Under the pieces are notes generated by a model that saw nothing but the letters and a program-made list of their open reading frames with translations, did no database searches and was not told the origin of the DNA. Below are positions 8,500-16,458 of a stretch of 46,770 nt of DNA, in pieces. This DNA comes from SAR324 cluster bacterium (lineage in GTDB: Bacteria; SAR324; XYD2-FULL-50-16). Position numbers and translations under genes: made by a program. Each line of letters starts with the position of its first letter. Position 1 is the first letter of the stretch. The stretch lies in NCBI GenBank assembly GCA_028282885.1, contig JANQGX010000021.1, forward strand, positions 1-46,770, given 5' to 3'.

Positions 8500-9588
8500 A
8501 TGGGCATCGACTACGAGAGTATGAAGTCTATTATCGAAAAAAACGCAGATGGTATTCTTATAGTTGATCCGGAAGGAATTGCATGTTTTGTAAACCCGGC
8601 TGCCGAAATACTGTTGAACCGAAAAGCCCAAGAGCTGGTAGGCGAGTCTGTTGGTGTTCCTGTTTTTTTGGAGGGTACTGAACTGACTTTAAATCGCGTT
8701 GATACATCTGAAGTTATTGTAGAAACACGAGTTGTTGAAATCAATTGGAAGGGTAGTGCGGCTTACCTGGTCTCCATGAGAGACATTACAGAACGCAGGG
8801 AAGCTGAAAACACGATAAAGAAACAGAAGAAACAACTGGAGATGGTTTGGGACCAGATTTCCTCGGAGCTGGACCATGCAAAAGAGGCACAGGTAGCTTT
8901 ATTACCTGATGATGTCCCGAAACTGAATAACCTTAAACTTGGAGTTCTTTATCGGCCGACAAATAGAATTGGCGGAGACTTTTATGATTTCGTAACTGAT
9001 AACTCTTCAGACCTGGGGATTCTAATTGGGGACGTAACAGGACATAGCATTCCGGCAGCATTGCTTTCTTTCCTTTTCGTTGCGACGTTCAGAAGCCACC
9101 TTGCCAGGTTTTTAAACCCCTGCGAACCAATAAGACATACCAATGATTTCCTTGCCGGTAAGCTTCCTTGGGGAAGATACGCAAGCATGTTTTTCGGAAA
9201 GCTTGAAGCAGCAACCCGCATTTTCCACTTCTGCCGCGCAGGCCATCCTCCTCCCGTTCTTCTTCGCTCCGAATCAGAAAAACCGGAATATTTAGACATG
9301 CCAGGCATGGTTGTCGGCATGTTTGAAAATCCAATAATTCCGTTTAGTTCTCAATGTATATCACTGGAACCAGGGGACAGAATACTTTTTTATACCGATG
9401 GTATTGTGGAAGTGGATAATTGTGAAGGTGAAAGACTGGATCTGAATTCGCTGCTGGAGTACATCTTAACTATCCGCCAACAGCCGATTCAAAACTTCTT
9501 GGATTCTATTTATCAGTTTTGTGTTCAGTTTTCCGATAGTAAAACATTAAAAGATGACGTGACCTTGATTGGTTTGGAGGCCGTATGA
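8500..9588 (+). CDS. PAS-SpoIIE (RsbU-type PP2C) serine phosphatase
   Basis: The 362-residue protein has an N-terminal PAS domain (1-105), a short coiled coil, and a PPM/SpoIIE phosphatase domain (about 130-362). Metal-binding acidic residues are visible: D160 and D163 in GGDFYDF, D178 in GDVTGHS, D300 in YTDGIVE and D352/D353 in the final DDVTLIG. In known partner-switch systems such enzymes dephosphorylate a STAS anti-anti-sigma factor; no STAS protein or anti-sigma kinase is encoded in this window. The ATG at 8500 is chosen over a TTG at 8470 because GGGGG lies seven bases upstream and the resulting N-terminus lines up with the next two PAS genes. It ends in an ATGA overlap with the following kinase. 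Confidence 0.93.
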   Translation: MGIDYESMKSIIEKNADGILIVDPEGIACFVNPAAEILLNRKAQELVGESVGVPVFLEGTELTLNRVDTSEVIVETRVVEINWKGSAAYLVSMRDITERREAENTIKKQKKQLEMVWDQISSELDHAKEAQVALLPDDVPKLNNLKLGVLYRPTNRIGGDFYDFVTDNSSDLGILIGDVTGHSIPAALLSFLFVATFRSHLARFLNPCEPIRHTNDFLAGKLPWGRYASMFFGKLEAATRIFHFCRAGHPPPVLLRSESEKPEYLDMPGMVVGMFENPIIPFSSQCISLEPGDRILFYTDGIVEVDNCEGERLDLNSLLEYILTIRQQPIQNFLDSIYQFCVQFSDSKTLKDDVTLIGLEAV

Positions 9589-10541
9589 ACAATGAAATCA
9601 GCACTGAAAGCATGAAGGTGATTATTGAAAACAGTGTTGACGGTATAATCATTGTTGACCCCGAAGGCACTGTTCTGTTCATGAATCCTTCTTCAGAAGC
9701 CATACTGAACCGAAAAGCCGAAGATCTCCTTGGTTGCATGGTCGGAATACCTATCTCAACCGAAGAGAGCGTCGAGATAGCAATAAACCGCCCGGATTGT
9801 GGCGGGACAGTCGCAGAAGCCCGCCTCGCTGAAATTCGCTGGAACGATAAAAAAGCATTGTTGATCTCGTTAAGAGATATAACAGAACTGAAACAAGCAG
9901 AAGAAAAAATAAAAGAGTCATATCAAGAGAACGTTATTCTTCTTCAGGAAATTCATCACCGTACCAAAAACAATATGCAAATAATAGCCACCTTGCTCGA
10001 AGCCCAACTGGTCGAAAAAAACAGGATGGATATAGATACTTTACTGAAGCAAAACATTGGGATTGTATATTCAATGGCAACGATACACGATGACCTGATC
10101 CTTTCCGGAAGACTATCCGATATTGATTTTAATTCCTATTTGATGCAGCTAACACAAAAACTTGCACGGATTTACTCTGTTGACCAAAGCGTTGTTACTT
10201 ATCTCATTGATTGCCCCGAGTTACTGTTAAACATTGATATCGCAAATCCATTGGCTATTATCCTCAATGAACTCGTATCAAATGCCTTAAAATATGCTTT
10301 TCCTGATAATAGAAAAGGTGTCATCAGTATCAACATGCAAGTTCAAAAAAGTGGGCTTGCAGAGTTGACTGTTGCAGACAATGGAGTGGGCATTCCGAAC
10401 AACTTTGAATGGAAGAACGGCCAAACATTGGGGTTGAGAATGATAAAAAATATTGTCGAAAAACAACTGGAAGGATCCATAGACCTTGAGTGCCAAACCG
10501 GAACCAAGTTCGTCTTGAAATTCGATCCCGGGTCCGGATGA
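9585..10541 (+). CDS. PAS-HisKA_2 sensor histidine kinase
   Basis: The 318-residue protein begins with a PAS domain (1-105) nearly superimposable on those of its two neighbours. A HisKA_2-type dimerisation domain follows with LLQEIHHRTKNN (phospho-His probably H125), then a HATPase domain with NELVSNALKYAFP and DNGVGIP. There is no membrane segment and no receiver, so phosphate must go to a separate regulator. Its start codon shares the ATGA with the stop of the phosphatase gene, indicating tight translational coupling. PAS ligand and target are unknown. Confidence 0.93.
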   Translation: MNNEISTESMKVIIENSVDGIIIVDPEGTVLFMNPSSEAILNRKAEDLLGCMVGIPISTEESVEIAINRPDCGGTVAEARLAEIRWNDKKALLISLRDITELKQAEEKIKESYQENVILLQEIHHRTKNNMQIIATLLEAQLVEKNRMDIDTLLKQNIGIVYSMATIHDDLILSGRLSDIDFNSYLMQLTQKLARIYSVDQSVVTYLIDCPELLLNIDIANPLAIILNELVSNALKYAFPDNRKGVISINMQVQKSGLAELTVADNGVGIPNNFEWKNGQTLGLRMIKNIVEKQLEGSIDLECQTGTKFVLKFDPGSG

Positions 10542-10620
10542 AAAAGAGAGCGATTCTTTGAATCTTATCTACTCCCAAACCGATAAACGATGATAGAACT
10601 TTAATCGCTTCGGAGTTTCC

Positions 10621-12543
10621 ATGAGCCTAAGAAACGGCTTAGACAGCATGAATACTATCATTGAAAAAAGCGTCGACGGAATGATCATCGTGGACAGGGA
10701 CGGGAGAGTAATGTTCATGAATCCTGCTTCAGAAAGAATCCTTGATCGTGAAGCTGACGATTTACTGGGTTGTATCATCGGAATTCCCATCATGATTGGG
10801 GAGAGTATAGAGATAACCATCAATCGTCGCGATGGGATCAGCGCTGTTGCAGAAGCGCGCCTGGCTGAAATTTATTGGGAAGATAAGGATGTTTTCCTGA
10901 TTTCACTCCGGGACATAACGGAATTGAAGCAAATGCAATTAGAAATTCAGCAGAAAAATCTGGAACTGGAAGACCGCATCGCAGCCAGAACACATGAACT
11001 AAATCGAGCTAATCAACAATTAAGCCAGAAACAAGAAGAGCTGCAAACGTATATTCTAAAACTGAAACAGAAAGCTGAAGATTTAAAAACCAACCAAAAA
11101 AAAATAGAATCGCAGAATCAAGAGTTACGGGACGCCCATATGCTGATTCAGGAGAAGGCCCAAGCTCTTGAGCAGAGCAATAATTACAAGTCAGAGTTCC
11201 TGGCCAATATGTCACATGAACTCAGAACACCGCTGAATAGCCTGATGATATATGCCCAATTACTGGCTGAAAACACGTCAGGCAACCTGAATGACAAACA
11301 GGTCAAGTTCGCAAAAGATATTCGTTTCAGCGGATCAGAGCTGCTATCCTTAATAGACGATATTCTTGATCTGTCAAAAATTGAGGCAGGTCGGGTTGAA
11401 CTGGTTCTTGAAAAAATAGAATTTCCTGATATCAAGGAATATTTAAAACTTGTGTTTGAACCCCTTGTGGTAGATAAAGGGCTTGTGTTCGAGATTCTGA
11501 TGGACAGCAATCTGCCGAATTACATTGTTACCGACCGTCAAAGGCTTTACCAAATTCTCAAGAATTTAATGTCAAATGCAATTAAGTTTACACACCAAGG
11601 CAGTATTACAGTCAGTTGTTCAGTTCCCGATAAAAGAGCGTGGGGATCGGACAACAAAAAGCCGGTTGAAGATATTGCTATTTCGGTGCGGGACACGGGG
11701 ATCGGTATTCCAAAAGAAAAGCAAAAAATCATATTTGAATCATTTCATCAAGCCGATGGAAGTACCAGTCGGAATTTTGGAGGGACAGGCCTGGGTTTGT
11801 CCATATCCCGGGAACTGGCAAACCTTATGAACGCAAGGATGCGTCTTCAAAGCACCGAAGGTCAAGGCAGCACTTTTACCTTGTATTTACCCGGAACGAT
11901 TGAAACCGGATCTGATAAATCTCGTGATAAAGAGCAGTCGGCAACGCCCGACATCCTGTACAATGTGACCTGTGTTAATGACGAGCCTGTTAAGCATGTT
12001 GCAGTCGATCGCTCCCCATCGGATTTCACCCCAGATACGATCAGGAAAAAAACCAGGCAACTTGATGTAATTGAGAAAAAGGAAAAATCTTCAAATTCAT
12101 TTCCAACTGCATTGTCTCAGTCTGACAAGAGTCACTCGTCCGATCAGTTGACACCGCGCCAAAAACTCTTTTTCAAAAACAAGAGGATCTTGCTGGTGGA
12201 TGATGACATGCGTAATGTTTTTGCCCTCCTGGGCATTTTGGAAAACAATGGATTCGTGGTTGAAACAGCCTCCAACGGGCAGATCGCGCTCGATATCATA
12301 CGCAATGATTCGGAATTCGATGCCATTCTGATGGATATGATGATGCCAGTCGTTGATGGGTTTGAAGCCATAAGAACAATTCGAAAAATAGATGCTGTAA
12401 AAGAGATTCCGATTATCTCTGTGACGGCCAGAGCTATGCTCGGTGAACGGGAAAAATGTCTATCTGCCGGAGCAAACGATTATGTTTCAAAACCAATCGA
12501 TATTAACAAGCTGTTTTCCTGTCTGGAGTCTTGGCTGAAATGA
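10621..12543 (+). CDS. PAS hybrid histidine kinase with C-terminal receiver
   Basis: The 640-residue protein starts with the third copy of the PAS domain (1-105). A long Gln/Glu/Lys-rich coiled coil (105-188) leads to HisKA with [11 protein letters not shown] (H199), HATPase with [11 protein letters not shown], a low-complexity linker of about 90 residues, and a receiver (about 520-640) with ILLVDDDMRN, phosphoacceptor D572 in ILMDMMMP, and Lys in YVSKPID. The kinase core and receiver are close in sequence to the first gene of the cluster, suggesting shared ancestry. GGAG five bases before the ATG supports the start. It is the last gene of the + strand island; the next gene is convergent. Confidence 0.95.
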   Translation: MSLRNGLDSMNTIIEKSVDGMIIVDRDGRVMFMNPASERILDREADDLLGCIIGIPIMIGESIEITINRRDGISAVAEARLAEIYWEDKDVFLISLRDITELKQMQLEIQQKNLELEDRIAARTHELNRANQQLSQKQEELQTYILKLKQKAEDLKTNQKKIESQNQELRDAHMLIQEKAQALEQSNNYKSEFLANMSHELRTPLNSLMIYAQLLAENTSGNLNDKQVKFAKDIRFSGSELLSLIDDILDLSKIEAGRVELVLEKIEFPDIKEYLKLVFEPLVVDKGLVFEILMDSNLPNYIVTDRQRLYQILKNLMSNAIKFTHQGSITVSCSVPDKRAWGSDNKKPVEDIAISVRDTGIGIPKEKQKIIFESFHQADGSTSRNFGGTGLGLSISRELANLMNARMRLQSTEGQGSTFTLYLPGTIETGSDKSRDKEQSATPDILYNVTCVNDEPVKHVAVDRSPSDFTPDTIRKKTRQLDVIEKKEKSSNSFPTALSQSDKSHSSDQLTPRQKLFFKNKRILLVDDDMRNVFALLGILENNGFVVETASNGQIALDIIRNDSEFDAILMDMMMPVVDGFEAIRTIRKIDAVKEIPIISVTARAMLGEREKCLSAGANDYVSKPIDINKLFSCLESWLK

Positions 12544-12741
12544 GCAAGTCTTTGATACGTTCGGTATATCGAGTAGGAGTACTTTGTAACAAAAACATCT
12601 TATGCAGGGGTGTGCATGATCAGGGTGACAGAGCGCATCCGGAACGCCCCATGAACATTTCTGAAGACCGAGGGAAAATATAGTGGGCCGGCAAATCCAA
12701 GTCAATAACGATATTCCGACAGATCCCGATTTTCCTGTTAG

Positions 12742-13914
12742 CTAGCTCTGCCACCGCTTCAACCCCCAGACGAAGAACAGAAAACCCAACAGGGTAAAAC
12801 CGGCAGATACCGCGCCGATTGCTTCCAGGCCGCCGCTTAACCAGATTGGACCGCCGATAATGGCGCCTATCACCCGACCGATTCCCGCAGATGCAAAAAT
12901 ACCCGACATCATGGTTGCCCTCGATTCCGGGGTTAGCTCCGTGAACAGGCTTAATGAACTCACAATGGTGAATTCAAACGTCAGGAAGACGATAAAGAGG
13001 GAGACCAACGCCAGATTGAGGCTGATATTCAGAAACGGCAGCAAAATAAAACTGAAGATCGATCCAATCACACCGATCACCACGGCTCTTCTCAAGCCAA
13101 TCCGATCGGAGAAGAGGGCTGTCCCCACTTCTCCAAGAACCTCCGCCGCTCCGATTACACTGGTACCCAATCCCAGGGCTACCAGTCCCAAACCGTAAGT
13201 ATCTTCCAACCAAAATGCATAAACGACAAAGATGTTGTCATTGGCGATACCCAGAAAAAAGAAAAACAGCAGGGCACCAACGGCGGATCTGTTTTTAAGG
13301 AGGTTTTTCCAGAGTTCCAAAATACCTACTCTTTTACCTTCCGGGGACTCTATGCCGCTGTCTTTTGGCACAAATATCAGGATCAGGAAAAAACAGAAAA
13401 TGGAAACACAGCCCAAGACGATGAAGACCTTCTGCCAGCCGATTTTTTCTATCAAGAGCCCGGCTACCGGTATCCCGATTATCGTACTACCTGCCCAGGC
13501 GAGTTCCAGAATCCCGATAACCAGACCCCTTCGATGAAAAGGGACCCTGATCCCGACATAGGCCTGAATGGCGGGATCAAAAACGTTTTTCCCCAGGCCA
13601 GCCAGAATGACGGTCACAACCAGGGTTGCATAGAGTGGCAGAATACCTGCCGCGAACATACCAACCGTCAGGCTGATCATTCCCCAAAGCATCAGCAGTT
13701 TATAACCAAACCGGTCGCCCAGGGGAGCGAAGAACATTCCCGAAACGGATGTCGCCTGGTTGATGGCTATCAGCGAGGTGATAGAGGTAAGGGGAACACC
13801 CAGAAACCTGCTTAAAGCGGGCGCGAAGGTGTAAATAAACCGTCTAGCCGTGTTCAACAACAAACGACTGAAGGTTACGATAACAATCCTGGTGACCAGT
13901 TGCGAAGATTTCAC
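12742..13914 (-). CDS. Major facilitator superfamily transporter
   Basis: The 390-residue integral membrane protein has about twelve hydrophobic segments and MFS signatures: GDRFGYK in the first cytoplasmic loop (about 60-66) and SDRIGLRR as its counterpart in the second half (about 265). It has the compact 12-helix length of drug or small-solute exporters. The substrate cannot be told. The start is GTG at 13914 with no strong ribosome site, so the N-terminus is a little uncertain. It lies 80 bases downstream of the membrane-protein gene on the same strand, with small hairpins in between (stem arms 13933-13939/13948-13954 and 13967-13972/13984-13989), and is convergent with the Kai island. 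Confidence 0.9.
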   Translation of the reverse strand: MKSSQLVTRIVIVTFSRLLLNTARRFIYTFAPALSRFLGVPLTSITSLIAINQATSVSGMFFAPLGDRFGYKLLMLWGMISLTVGMFAAGILPLYATLVVTVILAGLGKNVFDPAIQAYVGIRVPFHRRGLVIGILELAWAGSTIIGIPVAGLLIEKIGWQKVFIVLGCVSIFCFFLILIFVPKDSGIESPEGKRVGILELWKNLLKNRSAVGALLFFFFLGIANDNIFVVYAFWLEDTYGLGLVALGLGTSVIGAAEVLGEVGTALFSDRIGLRRAVVIGVIGSIFSFILLPFLNISLNLALVSLFIVFLTFEFTIVSSLSLFTELTPESRATMMSGIFASAGIGRVIGAIIGGPIWLSGGLEAIGAVSAGFTLLGFLFFVWGLKRWQS

Positions 13915-13994
13915 TAAATGTTCATAAGCTTAAGGGCATGTAATGCGATGCCCTCTGTTGTTAGCAAAGGGCAACCCGTTCCGGCCCTTCAAAA

Positions 13995-14648
13995 CTAATA
14001 TACCCAGCCTAAAATACCGGCACAAATGATATTGATAATAACGGGAACCGCCCAGATGATGCTGACTGCCTTGATCTTGTTTCTGGTCGTCTTGATTCCG
14101 ATGACAAGCAAAGCGGCCACGAAAAAGTGGAAATAGCCAAAAAAGAAGATCAGCCAGATACCGCCAAAAGAACGGAACCACCAAGGATATTCCCAGACCA
14201 GGTGACCGCCCATGTTCAGTAAACACTCCACGAAAACGCAAAATGCTGCATATCCAATGGCTACCGCCCACCTGTTGGGGATACCCAGAATTTTGTCCTC
14301 TTTTTTATCCAGGAGGGAATGATAGTAGACGATTCCCAGGATGGAAAACATGAACATGATTTCAATGTTCCAACCCACCATGGTTCTTAAAGCCGTATCG
14401 CCGGGAGTGGTCCAGAATGCCGAATATTGTGTGAAGTAGAATACCAGGCCGTTCCATGTCTCGTTGAAAAAATCCATCCCGAAGATGGTTAGTCCGGCAA
14501 AAATGGCGTCCCAGTTTCCGGATTGCCTGGCTTTTTTGATTTCCAGAGTATAGATGTAAAAAACGATGGCAAGCAGTGGTATTACATACCACTTGACCAT
14601 GGAAAGATCCCTCAATCCTTCAAGCGCTTGCTGAGAAGCTGGTGTCAT
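13995..14648 (-). CDS. Integral membrane protein of unknown function
   Basis: The 217-residue protein has about six predicted transmembrane helices, roughly starting at residues 18, 48, 95, 130, 160 and 188. I do not recognise the family. It is rich in aromatic residues in the loops (GMDFFNETWNG, LVWEYPWWFRSFGG), which may be functionally conserved positions. AAGGAGA stands five bases before the ATG, so translation is well supported. It lies about 200 bases downstream of cobT on the same strand. Co-transcription with cobT would place it under the cobalamin riboswitch, but nothing in the protein points to cobalamin. Confidence 0.75.
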   Translation of the reverse strand: MTPASQQALEGLRDLSMVKWYVIPLLAIVFYIYTLEIKKARQSGNWDAIFAGLTIFGMDFFNETWNGLVFYFTQYSAFWTTPGDTALRTMVGWNIEIMFMFSILGIVYYHSLLDKKEDKILGIPNRWAVAIGYAAFCVFVECLLNMGGHLVWEYPWWFRSFGGIWLIFFFGYFHFFVAALLVIGIKTTRNKIKAVSIIWAVPVIINIICAGILGWVY

Positions 14649-14854
14649 AGACTCTCCTTTCTATGATTGACAGAACCGTGTGAAATTCCCGGTTTACCAA
14701 AAGTGAGATAAGCAGGGTTGAGTTACGGAAATCCCTGACTCGTGTTGGATGAGTCGGCCTTGTGATCAGGGGGGTATTCCCCCATTCAAAGCCGGATCTC
14801 AATGTATCATGGGCTTAAAAACCTGTCAAAAGGAGGTCTGGCGGGATGGCGCAA

Positions 14855-15922
14855 TCAGGGTTGTTCCTGAACGTTCTCGATCTCTGCTTCGGCAAAGGTT
14901 TTGATGTCGGCCAGAATTCGCGTGGAGGCATCCAACAATTCCATGGCCAGGGCTGCACCGGTTCCTTCTCCGAGTCGAAACCGGAGATCGAGGAGAGGCT
15001 CCAGCTTCAAATGACGATGCATAAAGGCGTGCCCGACCTCCACCGATCTGTGGCTGGCAAAGAGATAATCCCTGGCGCCGGGAGCGATGCCGCACGCAAT
15101 CAAGGCTCCTGCGGTGGAAATTAATCCGTCACAGATAACCGGGATTCCGTGCTTCGCTGCACCGATTACGAGCCCTGCCAAACCACCGATTTCAAACCCT
15201 CCCACTTTGGCCAAAACATCGATGGGATCGCTCTTATCCGGCTGGTGCAGGGCAATAGCGTTGTTGATAACATCTTTCTTGTTCTGAAGCCCTTTGTCAT
15301 CGATTCCGGTTCCCCTGCCGGTCAGCTCACTGGCATCCATCCCTGCTAATACTGCAATGATTGCAGTGGATGGAGTCGTGTTTCCGATGCCCATATCGCC
15401 TGTTCCCAGCAGGTTAATGGGTTTTTGCTGTTGAATCTCATCAACGATTTCAATCCCTGCTTCAACTGCCCTGATAGCCTCCTGTGGTGACATGGCAGGT
15501 ACCCTGGCGAAGTTGGATGTCGATTTTCTTATTTTCTTATGAAAGATCGGCAGATCCGGGTCAAAATCACAGTTCACACCCAAGTCTGCCACTACCACCT
15601 TGGCACCGGCGTGGTCAGCCAGTACGTTAATGGAGGTTCTGCCGTCGACAAAATTGGTAACCATTTGCGAAGTCACTTCCTGCGGGAAAAGACTGACTCC
15701 TTCAGCCACAACACCATGATCTCCGGCGCAGGTGACAATGACCTTGTTTGCAAGTTTTACATCGAGTTGACCGGCTATTCCTGCCAACCTGGCCGACAAT
15801 CCCTCCAGAATCCCCAGGCTTCCGGCAGGACGGACCTGCTGTGAAAGACGGTCCATTGCTTCCCGATATACGGTTTCATTTGGTTTTCTGATCAGCTCAA
15901 TTGCAGTTTCCAGTGTTTTCAT
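14855..15922 (-). CDS. cobT: Nicotinate-nucleotide-dimethylbenzimidazole phosphoribosyltransferase CobT
   Basis: The 355-residue protein matches CobT across its length: RPAGSLGILE near the N-terminus, the CAGDHGVVAEGVS and FPQEVTSQMV blocks, GTGDMGIGNTTPS, and GEGTGAALAM near the C-terminus with the catalytic Glu. It makes alpha-ribazole phosphate from nicotinate mononucleotide and dimethylbenzimidazole, for the lower ligand of cobalamin. The ATG at 15922 follows GGAGG; an upstream in-frame TTG at 15967 is rejected because it lies inside the terminator stem. Upstream on the same strand are an intrinsic terminator and a cobalamin riboswitch, so expression should fall when cobalamin is plentiful. 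No other cob gene is in the window. Confidence 0.97.
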   Translation of the reverse strand: MKTLETAIELIRKPNETVYREAMDRLSQQVRPAGSLGILEGLSARLAGIAGQLDVKLANKVIVTCAGDHGVVAEGVSLFPQEVTSQMVTNFVDGRTSINVLADHAGAKVVVADLGVNCDFDPDLPIFHKKIRKSTSNFARVPAMSPQEAIRAVEAGIEIVDEIQQQKPINLLGTGDMGIGNTTPSTAIIAVLAGMDASELTGRGTGIDDKGLQNKKDVINNAIALHQPDKSDPIDVLAKVGGFEIGGLAGLVIGAAKHGIPVICDGLISTAGALIACGIAPGARDYLFASHRSVEVGHAFMHRHLKLEPLLDLRFRLGEGTGAALAMELLDASTRILADIKTFAEAEIENVQEQP

Positions 15923-15931
15923 CCTTTCCTC

Positions 15932-15976
15932 CAAAAAAAAAGGGTTTCGACGGTCTAGTACCGCCAAAACCCTTTG
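15932..15976 (-). terminator. Intrinsic terminator between the cobalamin riboswitch and cobT
   Basis: On the - strand the arm AAAGGGTTT (15967-15975) pairs with AAACCCTTT (15939-15947). An inner stem TGGCGGT/ACCGTCG with two G-U pairs extends it around a five-base loop, and a run of T follows (15933-15941). It sits between the riboswitch and the cobT ribosome site, the classic place for an OFF-switch expression platform. Confidence 0.9.
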
Positions 15977-15999
15977 CCATCAAGTTCCCGGTTGTGATC

Positions 16000-16155
16000 T
16001 GTCCGATTCGTCTTCTGACTTCCGGCAAGTTGATTTGCACCTTCCCGACTGTTTAAGAACAGCCAGTGGTTTCCCGGCATGGGATTGAAATCACTGATAC
16101 CGGTTACAGCGGCGGGACCGTCACGGATTCTCACCGTGTTCCGTTAATCGAGCAG
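16000..16155 (-). promoter_or_regulatory. Cobalamin riboswitch controlling cobT
   Basis: Read on the - strand the segment shows the conserved order of the cobalamin aptamer: GGAACACGGTGAGAATCCGT, then GCCGCTGTAACCGG, a CCACTGG block, CGGGAAGGTGCAAAT, and GTCAGAAGACGAATCGG close to the usual B12 box. The closing helix can form between CGATT (16150-16146) and AATCG (16008-16004). The terminator and cobT follow directly. Ligand binding should favour termination. Motif order and context make this call firm. Confidence 0.95.
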
Positions 16156-16458
16156 ATTCCCTGATTTTTACAGTTCAGGCGTAGAGTATCGATAGGCCAA
16201 CAACTCAATACCAATGGATCGGCAGGTCAAATTCGGTATTGTTGCAACCTGGTGACGCCTGATGCTTGTTCATGAAAAAGTAACAGAGGAAGGGAATCAT
16301 CGTCAATCCGAGTTCTGTTTCAGGGTGAGGTATAATGCCAAGGGGCAGCGTCACTCTTCCCAATTGTTTAATCGGCTGATCTCGTGTTAGACTTATCTGA
16401 AAGCAGTGAAGATTTAACTGAAAGAGACGCTCGACAGATTATAGAGGGGAAAATCAAG
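16156..16458. other. Divergent intergenic region between the riboswitch and the acetyl-CoA hydrolase gene
   Basis: About 300 bases with no convincing gene. It must contain the promoter for the cobT riboswitch transcript on the - strand and one for the + strand gene. I found no pair of hexamers good enough to name for either. A GTG at 16384 is in frame with the + gene but lacks a ribosome site. Confidence 0.5.

Noticed and set aside
6478..12543. A SasA-like output kinase expected beside kaiBC
   Set aside because: None of the four kinases has a KaiB-like sensor domain.
14774..14802. GGGGG-TATT-CCCCC hairpin downstream of cobT
   Set aside because: Only five base pairs with no T-run; too weak to call a terminator.
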